Under the pieces are notes generated by a model. The model worked only from the letters and a program-made list of their open reading frames with translations. It was not told the origin of the DNA and did not search any database. The position numbers were made by a program, and so were the translations under genes. A stretch of 64,000 nt of DNA from NCBI RefSeq assembly GCF_003858655.1, contig NZ_RQXV01000001.1:372001-436000 (forward strand), in the 5' to 3' direction. Source of the stretch: Amphritea balenae. Its GTDB lineage: Bacteria > Pseudomonadota > Gammaproteobacteria > Pseudomonadales > Balneatricaceae. This document shows positions 16,509 to 26,085 of this stretch, piece after piece (positions within the stretch are counted from its first letter, which is position 1; each line of letters opens with the position of its first letter).

Positions 16509-17312
16509 TCAATCATCATCTGACTTTTCTCTTAAGGCTGTATTTATTCTTATATCTGCTATAGCCCCTTCTCGAACAACAAAAACACAGCCTTCTGTTT
16601 TATCTTTCTCTAAAACAGTCTTTCCTTCTTTAGCTTCTTTAGCTTCTTTAGCTTCTTTAGCTTCTATAAACTCCCTCTCCTCTTGCTCTTTTTTCCCTTT
16701 TCCTTCTTCTCCATTTTCGTCACCCTCTCTAGAGTAATCACAACTTTCATCATATTTTTTAAATACTTTATACCCACTCAAGCTTGCAACTAATGTTAAT
16801 TTATTTTCAAAATCCAAACCAGGCACGTTATAAGTAATCGAGTACGCACCTACACTTTTAGAATAGACAACGCCTTTATATACAATAAAAGATATCCATG
16901 GAGCAATTAAAAGATACGCTCCAATCAGGCCGAATAAAACATACAAACTAGTCCACTTAGTTCTTGTATATGACCATAACAATAAAGCAGATATCAAAAT
17001 AGCGGACAAAATTATGAAGGAAATTCCTTCAACAGCAAAAACACCAATCATTAAATCCGATACATTGACATAATCAAATAGATTAATTTTTTCCGAAGAA
17101 AAGACCACTATCAGATTAGCCATACCACAATAGTAAATATATCCAGCAAGAATAGTTATCAGAAAAGCAGGCTTTTCATAAAAGAACTTTGCAATAGACT
17201 TTAGCTGGTCCCTTTGCTCCTTTATACATTCCTCTAAATTTTCTTCTACTGAAACTGAGTGTACCCGACCATTATATTCAACATTAAAGAATTTCTTCAA
17301 AACATCCACCAA
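16509..17312 (-). CDS. Membrane protein of unknown function in the restriction operon
   Basis: A 267-residue protein with a soluble N-terminus (about 1-45), three to four hydrophobic segments (about 48-70, 90-115, 125-150), a short beta-like region, then a highly charged tail (residues about 195-245) made of Glu/Lys-rich sequence including four EAK repeats encoded by a 9-base tandem repeat. It starts 26 bases after the hsdR stop in the same direction, so it looks like the last gene of the mrr-hsdMSR operon. It is not a standard type I component and I do not recognise the family. A link to defence is inference from position. Confidence 0.65.
   Translation of the reverse strand: MVDVLKKFFNVEYNGRVHSVSVEENLEECIKEQRDQLKSIAKFFYEKPAFLITILAGYIYYCGMANLIVVFSSEKINLFDYVNVSDLMIGVFAVEGISFIILSAILISALLLWSYTRTKWTSLYVLFGLIGAYLLIAPWISFIVYKGVVYSKSVGAYSITYNVPGLDFENKLTLVASLSGYKVFKKYDESCDYSREGDENGEEGKGKKEQEEREFIEAKEAKEAKEAKEGKTVLEKDKTEGCVFVVREGAIADIRINTALREKSDDD
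16631..16666. repeat. Tandem 9-base repeat encoding Glu-Ala-Lys units
   Basis: Four in-frame copies of TAGCTTCTT (the last ends in TA instead of TT). Copy-number change would lengthen or shorten the charged tail by three residues without a frameshift. Confidence 0.85.
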
Positions 17313-17338
17313 CGATAAAACTAACCAAATAAATAAAA

Positions 17339-20300
17339 CTAAAATCTACGATTCTTTTTAAAACTCTCAGCCTGTTCAAATATCTCCTTATATACTTCAT
17401 CCTTATCCACAGGTGGGTATCCGTGCTTACCCAGTAGTATTATCAGATCAACTTTTAACGTAGCTTTGATATCTTCCTTTTTATCCCAATCGGTATACTT
17501 GGCGATATCATCCACTACCCCTTTTACATCTTTTGCCAGCTCAATCAGTTTCTCTTCCGGGTAGGTGAAATCGTACTTGGCCGCCAGTGATTTCAGGATG
17601 TCGTAGAACGCTTTCTCTTCGAAATCGATACCCATCCCTTCAAAGGAGCTGATCTCGTTTCTCAGCTCGTCATAGAGGTTGATAATCTCTTCTGAGAAGT
17701 CCTCCAGCACCTCGCTGACCAGCACATCGTCCTCTTTACGCTCGTTGTACTTTTCCACCAGCGCCTGAAAGCGTTTGCTGAACTCGATCCCCTGGGCGCG
17801 GTTGGTCTGCTTAAACTGCCCTATCGCTTTGGCCAGTAGCTGCTGCAATAGCTTAATCTTGGTATTGGGCAGTTTGATCTTCTCGATCTTGGCCAGGTAG
17901 TCATCATCGAACAGATCAATCTCTGATTCATCGTCGCTACCGATCTTAAAGATCTCCTCCACCCCATCGCTCTTAAGGGCATCTTCGATCATCTGCCGCA
18001 CTTTGGCATTCATCTGTGCGGTATCCGGGGCATCACCTTTGGTCAGCTTAAATACAATAGAGCGCACCGCCATATAGAAATGCACCCGATCCCGTTCTTG
18101 TTGGTTAAGACGATCGCTACCACAACAGATGTCATATGCCGCTTTTAACCGTTTCACCAGCGCCATAAAGCGCTTCTCTTGCTTATCGGTCAACATGGCA
18201 AACTCAGCCGCCATATTCAGGCAGTTCAACTGGGCTATGGGCTCTCCTGAAAGGTAGGGCTGCATATCAAAGCGGTGGAACATACGGTTCAGTAGATCAA
18301 GATGATCTTTAACCGCAGTGACTGAGGCCTGAATATCCTCAAAGTTGGTCTCTTCCGATTTAGAATATTGGGCCAGCGCTTTATTCATCTGGGATTTAAT
18401 ACCGATATAGTCCACCACCAGCCCTTTCTCTTTATTCTCAAACTTACGATTTACCCGGGAGATGGTTTGAATCAGGTTATGGCGCTGTATGGGTTTATCG
18501 ATATACATCGTATCCAGGAACGGCACATCAAAGCCGGTCAACCACATATCCACAACAATGGCGATCTTAAAGTTAGACTTAGGGTTCTTAAACTGACGGT
18601 CCAGCTCTTTACGATATTCCTTACTACCCAGCAGCTCCCAGAGAGGTTTTTCATCATCCTTACCCCGGCTCATCACCATTTTCACCTTCTCAGAAGGTTT
18701 GATCTCTTGCCGCTCTTTTTCAGTTAACGAAGCCCCATCATCGCAGGCTTTCAGCTCAAACCATTCGGGCCGGAGTCGTTTTAACTCTTTGTATAAATCA
18801 TAAGCAATGGGGCGGGCACTGCTAACAAACATAGCCTTACCCTTAACCGTTGAGCCTTCTGATACCCGCTGTTCATAGTGCTCAACAAAATCAGTTGCCA
18901 AAGCACAAATTCGATCATGGTCTCCCAGAATCGAGTTCATATTCAGCATCGCCTTTTTACTCTCATCAATTTGATAGTCATTGGAGCCATCATCGGCGCA
19001 CTGTTTGTAATATTCCTCTATCTCAGCCAGCTTACTGTTATCCAGGGTTACCTTAGCGGCACGCCCCTCATACACGATACGTACCGTAATCTCATCATGT
19101 ACCGATTCGGTCATGGTATAGGCGTCTACCACCGGCCCGAACACATCCAGGGTCGCATCGATAGGTGTACCGGTAAAACCTACAAAGGTGGCATTAGGCA
19201 GGGAGTCGTGTAGGTACTTAGCGAAACCGTAGCTGCGCTGTACCCCTTTCTCAGTTACCCGGATTTTCTGATCCAGGTTTACCTGGCTACGATGCGCCTC
19301 ATCGGAGATACAGATCACATTATCCCGCTCTGTCAACAGCTCAGTATCTTCAGTGAATTTATGGATGGTGGTCAGAAATACTCCGCCGCTATTACGCCCT
19401 TTTAGCAACCCACGAAGATGCTCCCTACTCTCAACGCTGATAACGTTCTGATCACCGATATACTCTTTGGCATTGGTAAACTGCACCGAGAGCTGGTCAT
19501 CCAGATCAGTTCGGTCGGTAATCAGCACAATGGTGGGGCTCTCAAAGTCCACGCTTTTCATCAGCAAGCGGGTCAAGAACTGCATAATAAAGCTCTTACC
19601 GCAACCAGTGGCGCCAAAGTAAGTGCCACCCTTACCGTCACCCTCCGGCTTTCTATGGCTCAGAATATTCTGATAGAGCTTTTTTGCCGCGTAGTACTGG
19701 GGGTAACGGCAGACGATCTTAATCTCATGTTTTGAGCTATCAGGAAAGTAGATAAAATGCCGTATCACATCCCGCAGTCGATCGCGGTCAAACAGACCTT
19801 CTATCAGGGTATGCAGTGAATCGATCCCCTCTCGCTCCACTGATTCATCCCCTGTGACTTTGCGCCAGGCATAGAAGAACTCATAGGGGGCAAAAAGCGA
19901 GCCCATCTTACTGTTCACACCATCGCTAATCACACAGAGCGCGTTAAAGACAAACAGCTGTGGAATATCCCGACGGTAGCGGGTGGCTAACTGGGTATAG
20001 GCATCATGAATCGTTGCCTCTTCACGGATCGCACTCTTAAACTCAAAGACCACCAGCGGCATACCATTGATATAGAGAATACCATCAGGAATTCGCTTCT
20101 CACCGGCTGGCCCCTCAATTTCTAGCTGGTTAACCAAGCGGTAGATATTCTGATCTATTTTATAGTTCGCAGACCTCTCCGCCGCCATTGGCAACGGCGG
20201 CATTGCTTCGCTATTTACTGCGGTCGCCTGCTCTACACTGCGATAATCCAATAGCTGGATATATAGGTCTTTCTGGCTACGGTCTTCCCGTTTCAGTAGC

Positions 20301-20569
20301 ATTCCATCGGCTAACCACTTTATAAACTGCTTATTGCTCTCGTAGAGGTCACTGGCGGGCAGCACCTCAAGCATGCGAATAACGGATTCAATCTCACCAG
20401 GGGTAATCCCGTCCCCTTGATACCGTTCAGCAAGAAAGCTGCGCAGATCATCCTTTAATAGCACCTCATTCAGAGTGCGTTCCAGCTCACCACCAACATT
20501 ATGGGGATAGCCCTTCTCCCCCAGCAGTTGAATAATCGCCTGTTCCAGTTTGGCTTCGGTGAATTTCAT
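17339..20569 (-). CDS. hsdR: Type I restriction enzyme, R subunit
   Basis: The 1076-residue motor and nuclease subunit. N-terminal PD-(D/E)xK nuclease residues are visible in IPDGILYINGMPLVVFEFKSA (about 161-181), Walker A in FGATGCGKS (about 316-324), the DEAH box in ISDEAHRSQ, FVGFTGTP motif III and later helicase motifs DMWLTGFDVPFLDTMY and QTISRVNRKF; a helical C-terminal domain binds HsdM. It translocates DNA with ATP and cuts away from the site. It starts 13 bases after hsdS. No disruption is seen, so the enzyme looks complete. Confidence 0.96.
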   Translation of the reverse strand: MKFTEAKLEQAIIQLLGEKGYPHNVGGELERTLNEVLLKDDLRSFLAERYQGDGITPGEIESVIRMLEVLPASDLYESNKQFIKWLADGMLLKREDRSQKDLYIQLLDYRSVEQATAVNSEAMPPLPMAAERSANYKIDQNIYRLVNQLEIEGPAGEKRIPDGILYINGMPLVVFEFKSAIREEATIHDAYTQLATRYRRDIPQLFVFNALCVISDGVNSKMGSLFAPYEFFYAWRKVTGDESVEREGIDSLHTLIEGLFDRDRLRDVIRHFIYFPDSSKHEIKIVCRYPQYYAAKKLYQNILSHRKPEGDGKGGTYFGATGCGKSFIMQFLTRLLMKSVDFESPTIVLITDRTDLDDQLSVQFTNAKEYIGDQNVISVESREHLRGLLKGRNSGGVFLTTIHKFTEDTELLTERDNVICISDEAHRSQVNLDQKIRVTEKGVQRSYGFAKYLHDSLPNATFVGFTGTPIDATLDVFGPVVDAYTMTESVHDEITVRIVYEGRAAKVTLDNSKLAEIEEYYKQCADDGSNDYQIDESKKAMLNMNSILGDHDRICALATDFVEHYEQRVSEGSTVKGKAMFVSSARPIAYDLYKELKRLRPEWFELKACDDGASLTEKERQEIKPSEKVKMVMSRGKDDEKPLWELLGSKEYRKELDRQFKNPKSNFKIAIVVDMWLTGFDVPFLDTMYIDKPIQRHNLIQTISRVNRKFENKEKGLVVDYIGIKSQMNKALAQYSKSEETNFEDIQASVTAVKDHLDLLNRMFHRFDMQPYLSGEPIAQLNCLNMAAEFAMLTDKQEKRFMALVKRLKAAYDICCGSDRLNQQERDRVHFYMAVRSIVFKLTKGDAPDTAQMNAKVRQMIEDALKSDGVEEIFKIGSDDESEIDLFDDDYLAKIEKIKLPNTKIKLLQQLLAKAIGQFKQTNRAQGIEFSKRFQALVEKYNERKEDDVLVSEVLEDFSEEIINLYDELRNEISSFEGMGIDFEEKAFYDILKSLAAKYDFTYPEEKLIELAKDVKGVVDDIAKYTDWDKKEDIKATLKVDLIILLGKHGYPPVDKDEVYKEIFEQAESFKKNRRF

Positions 20570-20582
20570 CCTGATATCCTTA

Positions 20583-21914
20583 TTAATTCAGTGCTTCTGC
20601 AACCTGCTGTTCGGCTTCTGGAATTTGGAGTTCGCCGGAGATTAGTTTGGGGAGTAAGGTACCCCTCACAGTTGTCAGGGAATCGACATTTCTTACATTG
20701 GAGTCTCGTTTTTGCGAAATCGCCTGAATATGTTGTGTAAAAGTATTCATCACTTCTTTTGATGGACTGCAACTTAACAACCTGTAAGCATTATTTCGAT
20801 TTAAGCCAGGAACTGCCGCGTCTGTATTCATATCCTGTAAACCAAGCGTTTGTAGCAGGTAATAACAGTATTCGAGCGAATACCCAGACTTTGGTTGTAC
20901 ATAAAAAACGGTGTCTATCGGATAAAAGGATTTATCTTCCCAATACAAGGAACCTACCGTCCCCTTTCGTCCAACTATCACCCCGGGCCCCATCACTAAA
21001 GATTCATTATGACTGCCATTTAGACCGCCCGACCCATACACAGGAAACTCTCCTTCGATACGATCACTTTTCTTAAGTGCCTTACCGTATCGAAGCTCTA
21101 ATACATTATCTAGTCTCTCAAGCTGCCAGCCCTTCGGAATCCACCCCATCTCTTCAGTAAACTCAAACTCGCTTGGAAAGAGTGAACGGATATTATCAGG
21201 CAGTTCAGGTGCTTCTGCTTCACCCTTAGCTACTGCATCACGCAGCTGCCTGCGTTGCTCGGCTTTAGTTTCCATCGTTTCAGGGATCGGATTACCCGCG
21301 TCCAATGCGTTATCAATGACCGGATCAAAATCCACAAACCAGCTTTTAAACAGCGATTGCGCCATCTGTTCCAGAGTTTGGTTTATCTGGCGGTTGAGTT
21401 CGATTTTATCATCAACGGCCTTGGCGAACTCCAAGATTCGTAGACGCTCATTATATGGAGGTACATTAATTTCTAGATTTTGCAGTAGTTTTGTATCGAG
21501 CTTTCCTGCTCCAATACCAGTATTCTCAACCATTGCTAACAGCTTCTGCTCATTAGCAATAAACCAAAACAGAAGATACCAAGGCTCTACATAATCAACG
21601 TTAACTGATAAGGCCTTCACATCCTGATTGAATGCCACATCCCTTTCAGCAATTCCAACCTGTATTTTCTGATGTAAAATGCTTCCTCTAACCAATAGCA
21701 AGATACTATTTTCTTTAGCTAGCCTAGAGCCCGCACCTAACCCTTCATCTGTAATTTTAAGCTTGGAGTTTGAATACCTATTGCCATCCATGGAAGATGC
21801 GCTAATCCATGGTATTGATCCACCCCAGAATTGTTCCTTTGACTTTGATGGTGTTCCTCCTGACGACCATTCGGTGATATCCCCTAATCTGTAGGATTCC
21901 CAGCTACTTTCCAT
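20583..21914 (-). CDS. hsdS: Type I restriction enzyme, specificity subunit
   Basis: A 443-residue subunit with two target recognition domains (about 1-150 and 255-395) separated by conserved helices (RQINQTLEQMAQSLFKSWFVDFDPV, about 185-210) and ending in the second conserved helix (VRGTLLPKLISGELQIPEAE). Each recognition domain reads one half of a split DNA target, which cannot be predicted here. Its ATG overlaps the hsdM stop by 11 bases, which couples their translation. Confidence 0.95.
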   Translation of the reverse strand: MESSWESYRLGDITEWSSGGTPSKSKEQFWGGSIPWISASSMDGNRYSNSKLKITDEGLGAGSRLAKENSILLLVRGSILHQKIQVGIAERDVAFNQDVKALSVNVDYVEPWYLLFWFIANEQKLLAMVENTGIGAGKLDTKLLQNLEINVPPYNERLRILEFAKAVDDKIELNRQINQTLEQMAQSLFKSWFVDFDPVIDNALDAGNPIPETMETKAEQRRQLRDAVAKGEAEAPELPDNIRSLFPSEFEFTEEMGWIPKGWQLERLDNVLELRYGKALKKSDRIEGEFPVYGSGGLNGSHNESLVMGPGVIVGRKGTVGSLYWEDKSFYPIDTVFYVQPKSGYSLEYCYYLLQTLGLQDMNTDAAVPGLNRNNAYRLLSCSPSKEVMNTFTQHIQAISQKRDSNVRNVDSLTTVRGTLLPKLISGELQIPEAEQQVAEALN

Positions 21915-23484
21915 AACCCAGCACCTCCAGATTCTTCCGAATCACAGCATCCAGCTTTTCAGCTTTATCTATCTGCTGATACAGAGACTGGCTTAACTCA
22001 GCCATCTTGGTTTCAAACGGAATACCATCATCTTCAATCGCAGCAGCCCCCACATAACGGCCTGGTGTTAACACAAAGTCATTGGCTTCAATCTCATCGA
22101 AGGTGGCTGATCTGCAGAAACCGGCTCTGTCTTCATATTCACCGTTACCGGCTTCGCCCCGCCAGGCATGATAGGTACGGGTGATCTCTGCCAGGTCTTC
22201 AGTGGTCAGCTCTTTATGGGTACGGCTGATCATGGTGCCCATATTACGGGCATCGATAAACAGGGTCTGGTTGATACGGCTACGGTAACCACGTTCAGTG
22301 TCCGTCTGTTTGTTTTTGGTTAGGAACCAGAGGCAGACCGGGATCTGGGTGGTGTAGAACAGCTGCCCCGGCAGCGCGATCATGCAATCCACCAGATCGT
22401 TTTCGATAATCTGTTTGCGGATATCCCCTTCACCGCTGGTATTGGATGACATCGAGCCATTGGCTAGCACAAAACCTGCGGTGCCATTCTCGCTCAGTTT
22501 GGCGATCATATGCATGATCCAGGCGTAGTTTGCATTGCCGGTTGGCGGTACTGGATACCCAGCCCAGCGGGGATCATCCGTCAGCTCCTTATCAGCACGC
22601 CATTGTTTCTGGTTAAACGGTGGATTGGCCATAATGTAATCGGCCTTCAAATCCGGGTGTTGATCTTTAAAGAAAGTATCACCGGCCACATCCCCCAAGT
22701 TCCCGGCAATCCCCCGTACCGCCAGGTTCATTTTGGCCAATTTATAGGTGGTACTGGTGTACTCCTGACCATAGATAGAGATATCTTTCTGATTGCCGTT
22801 ATGGCTGTTGATAAACTTGATTGACTGTACAAACATACCGCCGGAACCGCAGCATGGGTCGTAGATCTTGCCTTTATAGGGTTCGATCATCTCAGCAATT
22901 AGAGTAACCACCGACTTCGGGGTATAGAACTCTCCGCCGCCTTTACCCTCGCTTGCCGCAAACTTACCCAGGAAGTATTCGTAGACCCGGCCTACCAGGT
23001 CCTCTTCGGTCATATGGCATTCGTTTGCCAGGGTCTGGATATTGTTGATGGTGTCGATCAGTGCCGCCAGCTTGGCACCATCCAGCCCCAGACGGGAAAA
23101 GTAGTTATCCGGCAATGCACCCCGCAGAGCTGGGTTACTTTTCTCTACCGAATGCAGGGCGGTATCGATCTTAACGGCGATATCATCCTGTTTGGCGTGC
23201 TTGAGTATATAGCTCCAGCGGGAGGTTTCCGGCAGATAGAAGACGTTTTTCATGGTGTAAAACTCCACCATGTCCACGTAATCCCCCTGCCCTTCATCAA
23301 TGATGGCCTTGCGGCGGGTTTCAAACTTATCGCTGATAAACTTCAGGAAGATCAGGCTCAGTACAATGTGTTTGTATTCTGAGGACTCAACGCTGCCACG
23401 AAGCTTATTAGCGGAATCCCATAAGGTTTCTTCGAAACCTTTCTGAGTTTTGTTGTTGGTCGCTTTCTTTGCTGCTTTTGCCAT
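21904..23484 (-). CDS. hsdM: Type I restriction enzyme, DNA methyltransferase subunit
   Basis: A 526-residue N6-adenine methyltransferase. It has the helical N-terminal domain, [10 protein letters not shown], the AdoMet motif in [11 protein letters not shown] and the catalytic NPPF in [11 protein letters not shown]. With HsdS it methylates the recognition site and protects host DNA. It starts 10 bases after the mrr stop, making mrr-hsdM-hsdS-hsdR one leftward operon. Confidence 0.96.
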   Translation of the reverse strand: MAKAAKKATNNKTQKGFEETLWDSANKLRGSVESSEYKHIVLSLIFLKFISDKFETRRKAIIDEGQGDYVDMVEFYTMKNVFYLPETSRWSYILKHAKQDDIAVKIDTALHSVEKSNPALRGALPDNYFSRLGLDGAKLAALIDTINNIQTLANECHMTEEDLVGRVYEYFLGKFAASEGKGGGEFYTPKSVVTLIAEMIEPYKGKIYDPCCGSGGMFVQSIKFINSHNGNQKDISIYGQEYTSTTYKLAKMNLAVRGIAGNLGDVAGDTFFKDQHPDLKADYIMANPPFNQKQWRADKELTDDPRWAGYPVPPTGNANYAWIMHMIAKLSENGTAGFVLANGSMSSNTSGEGDIRKQIIENDLVDCMIALPGQLFYTTQIPVCLWFLTKNKQTDTERGYRSRINQTLFIDARNMGTMISRTHKELTTEDLAEITRTYHAWRGEAGNGEYEDRAGFCRSATFDEIEANDFVLTPGRYVGAAAIEDDGIPFETKMAELSQSLYQQIDKAEKLDAVIRKNLEVLGYGK

Positions 23485-23494
23485 GAAGTATTGC

Positions 23495-24427
23495 TTAACC
23501 TTCGTTGAAGTAATCGGTATCTAGTGTTTGCAGTTGGTAGGTCTGCTTTACTGAAACACCGAGATTATGTTTGATCATTAACTGCGCCAGTTGCTCACCA
23601 TCGATCAGTACGATCGACATATTAAGTCCTTTTGCCGCCTCTACTGCGCCTTTGGAAAAACGGGATGTCGTAATAAATACCCCTTTGCGCGCGCCCTGAC
23701 GGGTAAGCGCACCGATAAAGGTATCAATCTCGGGACGGTGAATAATATTCGTATTACTGTAGCGTTTAGCCTGCAGATAAATGGTGTCCAATCCTAACGG
23801 GTCTTCGTTGATGACGCCATCAATACCACCATCATTTGAGTATTGTGTTGCGCTACCTGATTGCTCACTCCAACCGCCATACCCCATCGATTGCATCAGA
23901 TCGACAACCAGTTTTTCAAAGAACTGTGGTGTTTGTTCCTGGATGCTTTCCAGAATGTCACTGGCAAGTGCCTGCTGAATCTCTGTATGTGCTCGTTCAA
24001 GACGCTCTTGCGGATCGGTATCATCGGCTGTTTCAGCCACCTCTGATGTTCTATCTTCAGCTATTGCTGTATTGGGTTTCGACTTCACCTTATGGAATTC
24101 AACAAACTCTGGGTATTGCCGCAGATAACGAACATCAACCCGATCAGGGCAGTCCTGTATTGCTTGTAAACCTCGATCGGTTATCTGAATCTGCCCTCGA
24201 CCTGGAGCAGCAGTCAGTCCCGCCTTATTCATATAAGTGCGAGCCCAGGCCAAGCGGTTTTTAATATAGGTCTGTTTACCCGATGGCAGACGCTCACGCA
24301 TCTCCTCTTCGGTTAACTGAAAGTAGTTACAGACTGATTCGATAACATCGTTAAAGCGGTGGGTCTGGCCATCCTGAACAGCCACCAGCAGAGGTCGCAT
24401 ACAGGATTGAAAGTCGGGGATAGACAC
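23495..24427 (-). CDS. mrr: Mrr-type restriction endonuclease (modification-dependent type IV)
   Basis: A 310-residue protein with an N-terminal winged-helix Mrr_N domain (about 1-95) and a C-terminal Mrr_cat nuclease domain, where GGIDGVI...DTIYLQAKRY gives the D-QAK variant of the PD-(D/E)xK site, followed by GVFITTSRFSKGA. Mrr enzymes cut methylated DNA. The start is a GTG with AAGGAG 7 bases upstream. Placing it directly before a methylating type I system is notable because Mrr must not attack the HsdM pattern. Confidence 0.93.
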   Translation of the reverse strand: MSIPDFQSCMRPLLVAVQDGQTHRFNDVIESVCNYFQLTEEEMRERLPSGKQTYIKNRLAWARTYMNKAGLTAAPGRGQIQITDRGLQAIQDCPDRVDVRYLRQYPEFVEFHKVKSKPNTAIAEDRTSEVAETADDTDPQERLERAHTEIQQALASDILESIQEQTPQFFEKLVVDLMQSMGYGGWSEQSGSATQYSNDGGIDGVINEDPLGLDTIYLQAKRYSNTNIIHRPEIDTFIGALTRQGARKGVFITTSRFSKGAVEAAKGLNMSIVLIDGEQLAQLMIKHNLGVSVKQTYQLQTLDTDYFNEG

Positions 24428-24583
24428 GCAGCTCTCCTTGTTGCGCAGTTGGTCGATCAGAGCAATCTATCAGCTGTAACACAGGAGATCTATAAGGGGC
24501 GGGTCATTACTGTAGGTTGAATACTCATTTTGCGCTTAGAAGGCACCCAACGATTAAAAACTAACCATTAGGCGCTACCGGCT

Positions 24584-25816
24584 TCAGCCCCGCATAGCGG
24601 TTGGATGCAGTACAACATTGCTACTGGAAGCCTCCAGCTTTAGCTGATCCAGATAGTCTGCCCAGCGCTGCATCATCTTATGACGTTGAGGTAGGTGCGT
24701 AGTACGGTTATACGCTCGTCCCAAGGTATCTTTTACAGCATGGGCTAGCTGATGTTCTATCAACTCAACTCGCTCCCCCAGCACCTCATCCAAAATAGTA
24801 CGAGCCATTGCCCTGAAGCCGTGGCCCGTCATCTGCTCTTTACTTATCCCCATATTACGGAAAGCAGATAAAACAGCATTATCACTCATCGGACGACGGG
24901 GACTTCTGGCTGATGGAAATACATATTGCCAGTTACCTGTTAGCAATTTCTGCTCAGATAGAATTGCCAACGCCTGGCGGCTTAAAGGCACGATATGATC
25001 AACCCCCATTTTCATTTTTTCAGCTGGGATACGCCACTCTGCTTTCTCAAAATCAATTTCAGACCATTCAGCATATCGCAGCTCTTTTGGACGAACAAAT
25101 ACTAACGGTGCGAGTTTTAAGGCGGCTCTTACCGTTACAGTGCCTTCGTATGCATCGATCATATTCAGCAAGCGGCCTACTTCAGTAGGTTCTGTAATTG
25201 CCGGAAAGTGCTTTTTCTGATGAGGCCTTAATGCCCCTTTCAAATCAGCAGAAATATCCCGCTCTGCTCTGCCAGTTGCAACTGCGTAACGTAATACCTG
25301 CCCAACAATCTGCTTAAGACGATGAGCACTCTCGACTGCCCCACGATTCTCAACTCGCCTTAGCACTGATAAAAGATGCGGTGGTGTAATCTGATCGATT
25401 GGCAGAGTACCCACATATGGAAATAAGTTACTTTCCAGGGACCGAAGCACCTTAGCAGCATAGCTTTCGCTCCACTTTACGGTCTGCTGCTTCTGCCATT
25501 CACGGGCAATCGCCTCAAGGTTATTTTCCTGAGCCTGTGCCTGCTCTACTTTTTTAGCTTTTTTAGCCTGTGACGGATCAATACCCTGTTCTAACTGCTC
25601 CTTTGCCAAATTGCAGGCTTTGCGGGCATCTTTAAGCGTTACCCTAGGGTACACCCCCAAAGCTAACCTTTTCTCTTTACCCGCAAAGCGATACTTCAGA
25701 CGCCAATACTTCGAACCGTTTGGATGTATCTCGATATACAGCCCCTTAGCATCGCTTATCCGATAGGGCTTTTCTTTAGGCTGAGACTGCTTAATCTTTG
25801 TATCGGTAAGAGCCAT
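24584..25816 (-). CDS. P4-type tyrosine integrase
   Basis: A 410-residue site-specific recombinase with an N-terminal arm-binding domain of the DUF4102 type (DAKGLYIEIHPNGSKYWRLKYR), a core-binding domain and a catalytic domain. Catalytic residues visible are Arg in VRPKELRYAEW, HGFRAMART (His-x-x-Arg), the second His in QLAHAVKDTLG and the Tyr nucleophile in GRAYNR (about residue 380). It lies next to the tRNA-Ala target and should integrate and excise this island. Potential arm sites flank its own start. Confidence 0.95.
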   Translation of the reverse strand: MALTDTKIKQSQPKEKPYRISDAKGLYIEIHPNGSKYWRLKYRFAGKEKRLALGVYPRVTLKDARKACNLAKEQLEQGIDPSQAKKAKKVEQAQAQENNLEAIAREWQKQQTVKWSESYAAKVLRSLESNLFPYVGTLPIDQITPPHLLSVLRRVENRGAVESAHRLKQIVGQVLRYAVATGRAERDISADLKGALRPHQKKHFPAITEPTEVGRLLNMIDAYEGTVTVRAALKLAPLVFVRPKELRYAEWSEIDFEKAEWRIPAEKMKMGVDHIVPLSRQALAILSEQKLLTGNWQYVFPSARSPRRPMSDNAVLSAFRNMGISKEQMTGHGFRAMARTILDEVLGERVELIEHQLAHAVKDTLGRAYNRTTHLPQRHKMMQRWADYLDQLKLEASSSNVVLHPTAMRG

Positions 25817-25837
25817 ACGATCTCCATCATTTATACT

Positions 25838-25919
25838 GGGGGCATAAATTAGAGGGCGATGTGCTTTTTGAATTTATGCCCCCGTATATGCCCCCTAATG
25901 TGCCCGGATGAGGGGGCAT
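25838..25919. other. Probable integrase arm-type sites, integrase end
   Basis: ATGCCCCC occurs directly at 25,876-25,883 and 25,888-25,895 and inverted at 25,838-25,845 and 25,912-25,919, with a partial copy at 25,898. The first inverted and first direct copies extend to a 13-bp inverted repeat (25,838-25,850 with 25,871-25,883) just upstream of int, which may also repress int. The motif recurs at the left end of the island. Confidence 0.65.
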
Positions 25920-25944
25920 CTTATTGGACTACGTTGGACACAGT

Positions 25945-26012
25945 ATAAACGAAAAAGCCCGCTAATAGCGGGCTTCAAAGACGATCTTGTATCAATTTGG
26001 ACTTGAAATTGG
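25945..26012. repeat. Right attachment repeat at the tRNA-Ala 3' end
   Basis: Identical over 68 bp to 11,630-11,697. It starts with the CCA end of tRNA-Ala (26,010-26,012) and covers the tRNA terminator. This side keeps the intact tRNA gene. Confidence 0.9.
25954..25976 (-). terminator. Terminator of tRNA-Ala
   Basis: On the minus strand AAGCCCGC, five bases, GCGGGCTT followed by TTTTCG. It is inside the attachment repeat, so a second copy lies at 11,639-11,661. Confidence 0.85.
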
Positions 26013-26085
26013 TGGAGCCTAGCGGGATCGAACCGCTGACCTGTTCGCTGCCAGCGAACCGCTCTCCCAGCTGAGCTAAGGCCCC
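26010..26085 (-). tRNA. tRNA-Ala (GGC)
   Basis: Cloverleaf of 76 bases including encoded CCA: acceptor 5' GGGGCCT pairing with AGGCTCC (one G-T pair), D-loop AGCTCAGCTGGGAGAGC, anticodon stem GTTCG/CGAAC with loop CTGGCAG (anticodon GGC), and T arm GGTTCGATCC. It is the integration target of the island and remains intact. Confidence 0.96.

Larger units (their letters stand above)
11698..26012. mobile_element. tRNA-Ala-integrated genomic island with restriction and toxin-antitoxin genes
   Basis: Bounded by 68-bp direct repeats, one of them abutting an intact tRNA-Ala, with a P4-type tyrosine integrase next to the tRNA and ATGCCCCC motif clusters just inside both ends. Cargo in order from the left is hipB, hipA, three small genes, a YagK/YfjJ-like gene, alpA, an unknown gene, a membrane protein, hsdR, hsdS, hsdM, mrr and int. 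All genes except hipBA run leftward. It lacks capsid or conjugation genes, so it is a satellite- or island-type element. Confidence 0.88.
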
